In this document: piece by piece, positions 1-5,476 of the stretch | How the letters are laid out: every line of letters starts with the position of its first letter | How positions within the stretch are numbered: the first letter of the stretch is position 1 | Assembly: GCA_900551625.1 (NCBI GenBank) | Contig: URWZ01000125.1 | Location: 1 to 5,525 of the forward strand | Origin: an uncultured Collinsella sp. | GTDB taxonomy: Bacteria > Actinomycetota > Coriobacteriia > Coriobacteriales > Coriobacteriaceae | Length of the DNA: 5,525 bases | Reading direction: 5' to 3' | Notes under the pieces: model-generated | What the model was told of the DNA's origin: nothing | Seen by the model: only the letters and a program-made list of their open reading frames with translations | Database searches by the model: none | Translations under genes and position numbers: made by a program

Positions 1-85
1 CTCCGTTGCCGTCGTTGCCGATGCCAGGCCGGCCGCGATATCGCGCGCAAGCTCCGACGCATCCATGTTCGCGCTCTGTGCCATC
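1..85 (-). CDS. 5' end of an unidentified minus-strand gene (partial)
   Basis: Only the first 28 codons are inside the window; the rest lies beyond base 1. The start ATG (83-85, read on the minus strand) is preceded by a purine-rich AGAGAGGGG ribosome binding site about 5 nt upstream. That favours it over the in-frame ATG six codons further in. The visible protein begins MAQSANMDASELARDIAAGL and continues rich in Ala and Thr. It has no signal peptide or recognisable motif. A promoter with a large inverted repeat lies directly upstream, so the gene is probably regulated by a dedicated DNA-binding protein, possibly its own product. I do not recognise the family. That a gene is present is well supported by start, RBS and promoter together. 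Confidence 0.6.
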
Positions 86-119
86 AAGGCCCCTCTCTTT
101 TGGCGAATCTTGGGGCTTT

Positions 120-148
120 AGTATGACACCTAGGTTTACAGCTGACAA
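120..148 (-). promoter_or_regulatory. Sigma70-type promoter for the leftmost minus-strand gene
   Basis: On the minus strand a -35 box TTGTCA (143-148, five of six to consensus) is followed after exactly 17 bp by a -10 box CATACT (120-125, four of six). Transcription would start near 113, giving a leader of roughly 28 nt before the ATG at 85. The -35 box sits over the centre of the inverted repeat, and its right-hand spacer is one arm of the repeat. A protein bound there would block RNA polymerase, so the promoter looks repressible. Confidence 0.55.
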
Positions 149-169
149 GACAGCTGTAAACCTAGGTGT
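126..169. repeat. Perfect 19-bp inverted repeat, probable operator
   Basis: The left arm 126-144 (ACACCTAGGTTTACAGCTG) and the right arm 151-169 are exact reverse complements around a 6-nt centre (ACAAGA). Neither side has a T-tract, so it is not an intrinsic terminator. Each arm contains the 8-bp palindrome ACCTAGGT. TTTACA/TGTAAA half-sites recur with 12-bp periodicity at 135-140, 155-160 and 167-172, with a degenerate fourth copy at 123-128. This is the layout of an operator for two cooperating dimers, as seen with TetR-like repressors. The overlap with a promoter supports a regulatory role; the cognate regulator is unknown. Confidence 0.6.
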
Positions 170-183
170 AAAGTTGAAATAAA

Positions 184-419
184 GATTCAATCATGCGGCA
201 GGTCCATTTTCGAACTGGCAAGCTGAGGATAGTCGAGCTCTCGATAGCGCAGGAGGAATCTTTGGGCGCCCGCCGCGCATGGTCGACGGCATGCCCGTAG
301 CCGGGCACACCGGACACGGCTTTGGAACCAAGAGCATTAAGCTTGCCGTCGAACGCATGAACGGCAACTGCCAGTTTCGCATCAACGGCGACCGGTTTGA
401 GCTTCGCGCCGTGATGTAA
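184..419 (+). pseudogene. Decayed C-terminal fragment of a sensor histidine kinase
   Basis: The frame ending at TAA 417-419 reads DGMPVAGHTGHGFGTKSIKL and about 30 more residues. This is the glycine-rich ATP-lid (G2 box, GHGxGTxSI) end of a GHKL-type histidine kinase domain, of the kind found in quorum-sensing-like kinases. Homology in this frame begins only around 261. Upstream, a different frame (codons from 193) reads VHFRTGKLRIVELSIAQEES, resembling the beta strand before the G1 box. The two pieces therefore look separated by a frameshift near 255-270. No start codon, RBS, dimerisation domain, phospho-accepting His or N-box is present: upstream sequence is the operator of the neighbouring gene. 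I infer a broken relic of about 75 residues. The C-terminal piece is convincing; the upstream piece is less certain. Confidence 0.55.
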
Positions 420-479
420 GGGCGCGACAAGTCGGCGCCGCGCTCGACCCGTCAGGACTGCCTTGCCGGCTCCGGTCCG

Positions 480-1055
480 CTACAGCGGCGCGGCTGCCGG
501 GGTCAGCTGCTTGATGTATGCCCACATGCGCTGCTTGGCGGCTTTGTCAGTGAGCGCCGCCTCAAAACCGTCGAGCGCGAGCACGCGACGACCCTGCACA
601 TGGGCGACCAAGCCGGGCTTGAGCATGGCGGTATCGAAGTCGTCGATTGCCACGAGCATGTCGGCATAGGTCTCGCGCATGGTATCGGCCGCGCGATCGT
701 CTAACAGCAGGACCGCCTCGGGGTCCAAGGCCTCGAGCGCCTCGCGGAACAGCTCGCACGGCAGGCCCTCGCCTGTCGCAACCGCCCCATCGCCCGCGCC
801 GGCAACACTTGCCAGCACGCAAAAATCCTCTGGCGCGTAGCCGATGGCGCCGAGCGCTTTGCGCAGCGCAGCACCGTCCGGACCGGCAGCCAGCTCGCCG
901 CCCGCACGTTCGGCATCGTCTAAATCACCTTTTACCAGCACAATCGGCGAGCACGCGTTGCCCGAGATACGCACGCCGCGATCTGCAAGCGACGCGAGCT
1001 CCTGCTCGGTCGCCTGAGCGATGGCTTCTTTTTTCTGGCTTTGTGACGTGGGCAT
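480..1055 (-). CDS. Uracil-DNA-glycosylase-like protein lacking catalytic motifs (putative pseudoenzyme)
   Basis: A 191-aa soluble protein with no signal peptide or membrane segment. The order of elements resembles family-4 uracil-DNA glycosylases. VLVKGDLDDAERAGGELAAG (residues 39-58) runs into PDGAALRKALGAIGYAPEDF, which mirrors the motif-1 strand, G-R-x-F-V-G-x-A-G loop and L..IG...ED helix. ALEALDPEAVLLLDDRAADT (106-125) mirrors the L.P..iv.LG..Aa strand. LALDGFEAAL...K..W..IK.L (159-184) mirrors the motif-2 strand and final helix. The catalytic motif 1 (GEAPG/GEGPG) is replaced by GDLDD (43-47), and the HP of motif 2 by DG (162-163). Of the usual four FeS cysteines only C100 seems to align. 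Activity is therefore unlikely. The start at 1055 has a GGAGAG ribosome site 4-5 nt upstream; the in-frame ATG at 1085 overlaps a TATAAT box and is probably upstream of the transcript. The family assignment is my own remote reading by eye. Confidence 0.6.
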   Translation of the reverse strand: MPTSQSQKKEAIAQATEQELASLADRGVRISGNACSPIVLVKGDLDDAERAGGELAAGPDGAALRKALGAIGYAPEDFCVLASVAGAGDGAVATGEGLPCELFREALEALDPEAVLLLDDRAADTMRETYADMLVAIDDFDTAMLKPGLVAHVQGRRVLALDGFEAALTDKAAKQRMWAYIKQLTPAAAPL

Positions 1056-1083
1056 GCGCTCTCCAATCGTTTGCGTGCCCACC

Positions 1084-1089
1084 ATTATA
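1084..1089 (-). promoter_or_regulatory. -10 box for the UDG-like gene
   Basis: A consensus TATAAT on the minus strand lies 28 nt before the chosen ATG at 1055, predicting a leader of about 22 nt containing the GGAGAG ribosome site. No good -35 hexamer is found at 16-18 bp spacing (ACCACT at 17), so the promoter may be weak or activator-dependent. It also argues against the alternative ATG at 1085, which lies within the box. Confidence 0.45.
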
Positions 1090-1131
1090 TAAAAGAGCCG
1101 CCTGCGAGTGGTTGCATTACGGGCCGTTGGG

Positions 1132-1137
1132 TATAAG
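1132..1137 (+). promoter_or_regulatory. Possible -10 box for the thioredoxin gene
   Basis: TATAAG matches the -10 consensus at five of six positions and sits 54 nt before the thioredoxin ATG. No convincing -35 is present at normal spacing; TTGCAT at 1112-1117 is only 14 bp away. Some promoter must lie between the divergent UDG-like gene and trxA, and this is the best candidate I see. Confidence 0.3.
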
Positions 1138-1191
1138 CACGGTCGTACTGAGTTTTACGCGGCCGAGCCGCGTCGCACTATGGAGGTCACC

Positions 1192-1512
1192 ATGGCTGAC
1201 ATTAAGCAGATTACCCCCGAGAACTTCGATTCCGTCGTTAACGGCAGCCTTCCCGTGCTGGTTGATTTTTGGGCACCGTGGTGCGGTCCCTGCCGCTCGC
1301 TCTCGCCCATTGTTGACGAAGTGGCCGACGAGCTGGCCGGCAAACTTGCCGTCGCCAAATGCAACGTCGACGACAATCAGGACCTGGCCATGAAGTTTGG
1401 CGTTATGAGCATCCCCACGCTGGTTGTCTTTAAGAACGGCGAGGAAATCGACCGCTCCGTTGGCGCGCTGCCCAAGGCCAGGCTGCAGGCGCTGCTTGAG
1501 AAGCACCTGTAA
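1192..1512 (+). CDS. trxA: Thioredoxin
   Basis: A 106-aa cytoplasmic thiol-disulfide oxidoreductase, the usual length for thioredoxin 1. It reduces protein disulfides such as those of ribonucleotide reductase and peroxiredoxins, and is itself recharged by thioredoxin reductase. The classic active site WCGPC is at residues 30-34 within DFWAPWCGPC. The buried Asp25, the cis-proline Pro75 in SIPTL and the conserved Gly91 are all present. The start at 1192 is chosen because GGAGGT (1182-1187) lies 4 nt upstream; the open frame extends further 5' but without a better start. The gene stands alone: it diverges from the UDG-like gene and is separated from the nickel cluster by a strong terminator. 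There is no N-terminal signal, so it is not a secreted or membrane-anchored thioredoxin-like protein. An extra Cys57 lies outside the active site. Confidence 0.96.
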   Translation: MADIKQITPENFDSVVNGSLPVLVDFWAPWCGPCRSLSPIVDEVADELAGKLAVAKCNVDDNQDLAMKFGVMSIPTLVVFKNGEEIDRSVGALPKARLQALLEKHL

Positions 1513-1622
1513 TACGCCGGTCATGTGCTGCCGTCCATGAGCGGTTTTGCGCCGCTCACCGGAGAGCCGAGTGCTGCGCCCGCGACCACGGATAGTATGG
1601 TAATCACAAACAGCCCCCAGTG

Positions 1623-1660
1623 AACGGGTGCGGGTCAGACGGACTCGCACCCGTTTTCTT
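1623..1660 (+). terminator. Intrinsic terminator after trxA
   Basis: AACGGGTGCG (1623-1632) pairs perfectly with 1646-1655. The stem continues inward by four pairs including one G-U (1633-1636 with 1642-1645), leaving a 5-nt loop AGACG. It is followed by TTTTCTT. It lies 110 nt beyond the trxA stop, an unusually long 3' trailer, and isolates the downstream nickel/hyp cluster from trxA transcription. Confidence 0.85.
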
Positions 1661-1687
1661 ATGCGGCGATGCGCAAAGCGGGCGTAG

Positions 1688-1693
1688 TAGAAT
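1688..1693 (+). promoter_or_regulatory. Possible -10 box for the His-rich protein / nikR operon
   Basis: TAGAAT matches the -10 consensus at five of six positions, 39 nt before the ATG at 1733 and just after the trxA terminator. No consensus -35 is found 16-18 bp upstream, which would fit a promoter needing an activator. No E. coli-type NikR operator (GTATGA-N16-TCATAC) is visible nearby. Confidence 0.3.
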
Positions 1694-1732
1694 CTGAACC
1701 ACTGATTAGACCCGTACAAAAGGAGATTTCCC

Positions 1733-1981
1733 ATGCATGACGTCGGAATGAACATGAGCCAGCTTGCCATGAGCGTCAAGCAGGTCAACGACACGATCGA
1801 GCTCGCCCACGAGTGGAGCCATCAGCTGCTGCATGCAACCGAGAACTTTGATATGGAGCGCATTGGCGCCAAGCTCGAGGCCGCCATGGCGGCGCTCCAC
1901 GAGGCGCACGACGCACTCGAGGGCTATGAGGATGCCATCGAGGCCGACCATAACTCTGTTGGCTCCGTAAAGCTGGTGTAG
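1733..1981 (+). CDS. Small His-rich helical protein of unknown function, paired with nikR
   Basis: An 82-aa acidic protein that I do not recognise. It starts at ATG 1733 behind a good ribosome site (AAAAGGAG, spacing about 7). It has no signal peptide or membrane span and looks almost wholly alpha-helical, perhaps a helical hairpin. Seven histidines are present: H26, H30 and H34 fall at i, i+4, i+8 on one helical face; H56 and H59 lie on a second helix; H2 and H73 are near the ends. It has no cysteines. The N-terminus is also rich in Met (residues 1, 6, 8, 13). It ends 1 nt before the GTG of nikR, so the two are co-transcribed and probably translationally coupled. A role in binding or buffering nickel, or as a partner of the regulator, is inference from His spacing and context only. 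Confidence 0.8.
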   Translation: MHDVGMNMSQLAMSVKQVNDTIELAHEWSHQLLHATENFDMERIGAKLEAAMAALHEAHDALEGYEDAIEADHNSVGSVKLV

Positions 1982-1982
1982 C

Positions 1983-2477
1983 GTGGCCGAGCACGGGCAC
2001 GAGCATTCGCACGGGCCGACCGGCGACGCGGGCTGCCGTTGCAGCGGCTCCGCCTCCGAGCTGGTCCGTTTTTCGGTCACCGCGCCCGACGACCTGCTGC
2101 GCCGCTTTGACGAGCAGATCGCACGCCGCGGTGACGTAGCCAACCGCTCCGAGGCCGTGCGCGACCTGATTCGCGCCTCGATTGCCAAGGAGCAGATGCG
2201 AACGCCCGACGAGCAGGTCATCGGGTCGCTCACCATGATCTACGACCATCACACCGGCGATCTGACGCGCCGTCTGGACGAAGTGCAGCACGACTACACC
2301 GACGAGATCGTATCGACCATGCACGTGCATCTGGATCACCACAACTGTTTGGAGATTCTGGCACTTAAGGGTCGCGGCGAGCGTGTCTACGAGCTGGCTG
2401 ACCGTCTGCTGGGCCTGCGCGGCGTTAAACACGGCGAGCTCACCTGCGCCGCCACCGAGCAGAGCCTGGGGCTGTAA
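1983..2477 (+). CDS. nikR: NikR-type nickel-responsive transcriptional regulator
   Basis: A 164-aa ribbon-helix-helix regulator with a C-terminal ACT-like nickel-binding domain. The DNA-binding part is LVRFSVTAPDDLLRRFDEQI (27-46) followed by NRSEAVRDLIR (54-64). The C-terminal domain carries the nickel ligands: H103, H114, H116 and C122 in HVHLDHHNCLEILALKGRG correspond in spacing to E. coli NikR H76, H87, H89 and C95. The extra N-terminus (1-26) is unusual, with H4, H6, H8 and H10 in EHGHEHSHG plus C18 and C20. The GTG start has no Shine-Dalgarno sequence and follows the upstream stop by 1 nt, so initiation is probably coupled. It is the only usable start: an in-frame stop lies 15 nt upstream and no ATG, GTG or TTG occurs before the RHH domain. 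In the known family, nickel-bound NikR represses nickel uptake genes. Its position before hypF suggests it controls hydrogenase maturation here. Confidence 0.92.
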   Translation: MAEHGHEHSHGPTGDAGCRCSGSASELVRFSVTAPDDLLRRFDEQIARRGDVANRSEAVRDLIRASIAKEQMRTPDEQVIGSLTMIYDHHTGDLTRRLDEVQHDYTDEIVSTMHVHLDHHNCLEILALKGRGERVYELADRLLGLRGVKHGELTCAATEQSLGL

Positions 2478-2506
2478 CAGCACACATTTCAACGAAGGAG
2501 GGTCGC

Positions 2507-4915
2507 ATGCGACATGCGCATATCCATGTAACGGGCATTGTGCAGGGTGTCGGCATGCGACCGTTTGTGTATCGCGAGGCCATGGCGCACGGCATTTGCG
2601 GCTGGGTGCTCAACGCGGGCGATGGCGTGCATATCGAGGCGCACGCTCCTGGCGAAGCACTCGACGAATTTGTCGACGCGCTTTCCGAGCATGCGCCTGC
2701 GGCGTCTCGCGTGGAGCATGTCGAGGTTATGGACCTAGCACCCGGCGACTGGAACGCCGCCAACGAGCAGGGTTTTCGCATTGTGGCGTCGCAGGATCAA
2801 ACCGCCCACACGACGCTCATCTCGCCCGACATCGCTACGTGCGATGACTGCCTGTGCGAGCTATTCGACCCCGCCGACCGACGCTTTCACTACCCCTTTA
2901 TCAACTGCACCAACTGTGGACCGCGCTTTACCATCATCCGCTCGCTGCCCTATGACCGAGCGGCTACCTCGATGGATCGCTTTCCCATGTGCCCCACCTG
3001 CGCCTCAGAGTATGCCGACCCGCTCGATCGGCGGTTTCACGCGCAGCCCGATGCCTGCTTTGATTGCGGACCGCATATTACGTGGCGCGAGGCCAGCGAT
3101 GCCATCATCGAACGCTGCGTCGAGCTGCTGGCTGGCGGCGGCATCGTCGCCATCAAGGGTCTGGGCGGATTCCACCTGGCCTGCGATGCCACCAACGAAC
3201 AGGCGGTGTGCGAGTTGCGCCGTCGCAAGCGTCGCAGCAATAAGCCGCTCGCCGTTATGGTGTGCGGCCTTGCCGACGCCGAGCGCCTGTGTCATATCGA
3301 TGGCATTGAGCGCAACCTGCTGGCCGGCAGTGTTCGTCCCATTGTGCTGCTGCGTCGCCGCGCAGCCGGCAACGACGCCCACAGCTCCCCCAACGCCCTC
3401 GAACTCGCGCCATCCGTCGCGCACGACTTGCCCGAGCTTGGCGTCATGCTCCCCTACACCCCGCTTCAACATTTGCTGCTCGCCGCAGCCGCGGCGCACG
3501 GCATGAGCGCACTCGTCATGACCAGCGGAAACCTGAGCGAAGAGCCCATCGAGACCGACGATGCCCTTGCATGGGAGCACCTTGTTGCCGCCGGCATCGC
3601 CGATGCGCTGCTCGGTAACGACCGCGCGATTCTGTCGCGCTACGACGACTCCGTGGTACGCGTAGTCGACGGGGTCGTCATGCCCGTGCGCCGCGCACGC
3701 GGATATGCGCCGCAGCCGCTGTCGTTGCCGGCGCTCGACAACGCCACGCCCTGTGTGCTCGCCTGCGGGCCGCAGCAAAAAGCCACGATCGCACTCACGC
3801 GCGAGGACACCGACGGCCATGCGGCCTGTTTTGTGTCGCAGCATATCGGCGATGTCGAAAACGGCGCGACTTTCGATGCTTGGAGCGCCGCACGCACGCG
3901 TCTGGAAAGCCTCTTTGACCTGGCGCCTGCCGCCTTGGCATGCGACATGCATCCCAGTTATCTGTCGAGCCAATGGGCGCGCGAGCAGGCACGGGAGCAC
4001 AATCTGCCGCTTATCGAAGTCCAGCACCATCATGCGCACATCGCGAGCGTCATGGCAGAGGCGATTGCCGCAGGCCGGCTTGCGCCCGATACACGCGTCC
4101 TCGGCATCGCCTTCGACGGCACGGGTGCCGGCACCGACGGCACCATATGGGGCGGTGAGTTTCTTGTCGCCCATCTCGCCGATTTTGAGCGCGTCGCGCA
4201 TCTGCGCACCTGGGCGCTTCCCGGTGGCGCCGCATCCGTACACGATGCCCGCCGCAACGCCTTTGCCCTGCTCAGCGAGCTCGACCTGCTCGAGCACCCG
4301 GGAGCCGTGGGGCTCTTGAACAGCCTTGACGAGCAAACGCGCAGCATAACGGCAACGATGATCGAGCGCGGCATCAACAGTCCGCGCACCAGCAGTATGG
4401 GTCGCCTGTTTGATGCCGCAGCCGCGATTTTGGGCATTTGCGGCCAGGCAACCTACGAGGGCGAACCCGCCATCGAGCTCGAAGCCGCCGCTTGGCGTGC
4501 ACTGGACGGCAAAATCGCCCGTTTTCCCGACGACAACGTCGGCTATTCCACATCTGGCCCATCGTGGCTGGACGGCCCCTATGTTCTGGACCAGAAAGCG
4601 CTCTTTGAGGCACTTTTGGGAGGAATTGAAGCCGGAGCGCCCGCCGACAGGCTCGCACTCGATTTCCATGTCGCCGCCGCGCGCTCCTCGGCGCGCATCG
4701 CCACCGAAATCTGCGCGCGCGAGGGCATTGGCACCGTCGCGCTCTCGGGCGGCGTGTTCATGAACCGACTTCTGCTCCAGCTCCTCACCCGCGAGCTCAA
4801 ATACGCGGGCCTTGCTGTCTTGGTCCCCCACACCGTACCCGTCAATGACGGCTGCATCGCCTACGGTCAGGCGGCGGTCGCAAGCGCTCGTCTTGCGCAG
4901 ATCGCATCGCAGTAG
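2507..4915 (+). CDS. hypF: Carbamoyltransferase HypF ([NiFe]-hydrogenase maturation)
   Basis: An 802-aa cytoplasmic protein, slightly longer than the roughly 750 residues of E. coli HypF, that uses carbamoyl phosphate and ATP to carbamoylate the C-terminal cysteine of HypE. HypE then dehydrates it to the cyanide ligand of the active-site iron. The acylphosphatase domain comes first (about 1-92), with GIVQGVGMRPFVY containing R18, and N36. Two zinc-finger-like modules follow: C112, C115, C134, C137 and C162, C165, C184, C187, exactly the CX2CX18CX2C-X24-CX2CX18CX2C pattern of the family. A YrdC-like domain (about 205-395) shows GLGGFHLACDATN, KPLAVM and TSGNLSEEPI. The Kae1-like domain (about 405-795) shows VQHHHAH (505-511), FDGTGAGTDGTIWGGEF (from 536) and LSGGVFMN (746-753). 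All key residues are intact. The start has a strong AAGGAGGG site, 29 nt after nikR, so it is co-transcribed with it. Confidence 0.98.
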   Translation: MRHAHIHVTGIVQGVGMRPFVYREAMAHGICGWVLNAGDGVHIEAHAPGEALDEFVDALSEHAPAASRVEHVEVMDLAPGDWNAANEQGFRIVASQDQTAHTTLISPDIATCDDCLCELFDPADRRFHYPFINCTNCGPRFTIIRSLPYDRAATSMDRFPMCPTCASEYADPLDRRFHAQPDACFDCGPHITWREASDAIIERCVELLAGGGIVAIKGLGGFHLACDATNEQAVCELRRRKRRSNKPLAVMVCGLADAERLCHIDGIERNLLAGSVRPIVLLRRRAAGNDAHSSPNALELAPSVAHDLPELGVMLPYTPLQHLLLAAAAAHGMSALVMTSGNLSEEPIETDDALAWEHLVAAGIADALLGNDRAILSRYDDSVVRVVDGVVMPVRRARGYAPQPLSLPALDNATPCVLACGPQQKATIALTREDTDGHAACFVSQHIGDVENGATFDAWSAARTRLESLFDLAPAALACDMHPSYLSSQWAREQAREHNLPLIEVQHHHAHIASVMAEAIAAGRLAPDTRVLGIAFDGTGAGTDGTIWGGEFLVAHLADFERVAHLRTWALPGGAASVHDARRNAFALLSELDLLEHPGAVGLLNSLDEQTRSITATMIERGINSPRTSSMGRLFDAAAAILGICGQATYEGEPAIELEAAAWRALDGKIARFPDDNVGYSTSGPSWLDGPYVLDQKALFEALLGGIEAGAPADRLALDFHVAAARSSARIATEICAREGIGTVALSGGVFMNRLLLQLLTRELKYAGLAVLVPHTVPVNDGCIAYGQAAVASARLAQIASQ

Positions 4916-4989
4916 CTCACCCTCGCACGCCGCTGTGCCCAGCCGTCTCACAGGCGTAACGCGTTTGCCCGCAAACCCCGTGAGCGCTA

Positions 4990-5003
4990 CCATCAACTGA
5001 TGG
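4990..5003. repeat. Short palindrome in the hypF-hypC gap
   Basis: CCATCA and TGATGG form a perfect 6-bp inverted repeat around AC, in the only sizeable gap (4916-5049, 134 nt) of the hyp cluster. A direct repeat TGAGCGC flanks it (4981-4987 and 5009-5015). There is no T-tract, so it is not a terminator. It could be an operator for a separate hypC promoter or an mRNA processing hairpin. The centre spacing does not fit an FNR box (TTGAT-N4-ATCAA). Confidence 0.3.
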
Positions 5004-5049
5004 ATTATTGAGCGCCTATCCAGCGCAAAGCGTATAAAAGGGGAACAAT

Positions 5050-5310
5050 ATGTGCCTTGCCGTTCCCGGCAAAGTAGTCAAACGCGACGACGACCTCAAG
5101 GCCACCGTCGACATGATGGGCATCGAGCGCCCCGTGTCGCTGCGACTCGTGCCGACGGCGCAGGTTGGCGACTATATTCTCGTACACGCCGGCTTTGGCA
5201 TCCAGATTGTCGACGAGCAGGAAGCGCAAGAAACGCTCGAGCTCGTTAATACCATGACCGAGTTAGTCGAAGAAGACCAACTGGCCAGCAACCCGGCCGA
5301 GGCATACTAG
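5050..5310 (+). CDS. hypC: Hydrogenase assembly chaperone HypC
   Basis: An 86-aa protein of the HypC/HybG/HupF family and of normal size. It opens with the signature MCLAVPGKVV, in which Cys2 is exposed after Met removal and binds the Fe(CN)2CO precursor. VGDYILVHAGFGIQIVDEQE (39-58) is the conserved beta-barrel core with H46. HypC forms a complex with HypD, and then delivers iron to the immature hydrogenase large subunit. The start is fixed by the MC motif and an AAAAGGGG ribosome site about 6 nt upstream. The last 20 or so residues form an acidic tail (TELVEEDQLASNPAEAY). The stop overlaps the hypD start by one base, so hypC and hypD are tightly coupled; the 134-nt gap from hypF may hold an extra promoter. 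Confidence 0.97.
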   Translation: MCLAVPGKVVKRDDDLKATVDMMGIERPVSLRLVPTAQVGDYILVHAGFGIQIVDEQEAQETLELVNTMTELVEEDQLASNPAEAY

Positions 5311-5476
5311 TGGCGGCCGGACAGCCGGCTCGCTCCGGTATCGACTTTTCGGCATTTCGCGATTCCAAGCTGGCCCGCGAGCTCATCGAGCGCATTCATG
5401 AGCTTGTCGGCGACCGCGCCATCAACCTTATGGAAGTCTGCGGCACGCATACCGTGAGCATCGGGCGCTATGGCTT
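5310..5476 (+). CDS. hypD: Hydrogenase maturation protein HypD, N-terminal 55 codons (cut by adapter)
   Basis: Starts at GTG 5310, sharing its G with the hypC stop, with GAGG (5299-5302) 7 nt upstream. The visible residues are followed as FSAFRDSKLARELIERIHEL and, from 41, MEVCGTHTVSIGRYG. This is the HypD signature MEVCG(G/T)HT; C44 corresponds to the E. coli Cys41 needed for assembling the Fe(CN)2CO group with HypC. Full HypD is about 350-380 residues and has a C-terminal 4Fe-4S cluster, so only the first part is here. The true sequence ends at 5476. From 5477 the frame runs open into adapter DNA and would add 17 false residues (CLLYTSPSPRD-like), which should not be included in the protein. 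Confidence 0.95.

Noticed and set aside
126..169. Inverted repeat as a BirA/biotin operator or an intrinsic terminator
   Set aside because: The half-sites TGTAAACC and GGTTTACA resemble BirA boxes but are in the opposite order, and no T-tract follows on either strand.
191..430. 79-codon minus-strand frame
   Set aside because: It opposes the histidine-kinase remnant, whose plus-strand translation carries a recognisable ATP-lid motif. The minus-strand product has no recognisable features.
1056..1085. Upstream ATG adding 10 residues to the UDG-like protein
   Set aside because: That ATG overlaps a TATAAT -10 box and lacks a ribosome site, whereas the ATG at 1055 has GGAGAG at good spacing.
1538..1558. 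Hairpin TGAGCGG / CCGCTCA downstream of trxA as terminator
   Set aside because: A 7-bp stem with no T-tract after it; the hairpin at 1623-1660 is far better.
1661..1732. NikR operator upstream of the His-rich gene
   Set aside because: Only a weak AATC-N9-GATT symmetry (1691-1707) is visible; nothing resembles GTATGA-N16-TCATAC, so no site can be claimed.
1117..1794. 225-codon minus-strand frame covering trxA and the terminator
   Set aside because: It runs antisense through thioredoxin and a strong terminator and shows no motif; a shadow frame.
3005..4996. 663-codon open frame on the minus strand opposite hypF
   Set aside because: It is antisense to an intact, motif-complete HypF. Long antisense frames are common in GC-rich genes with strong third-position bias, and the translation shows no family motifs.
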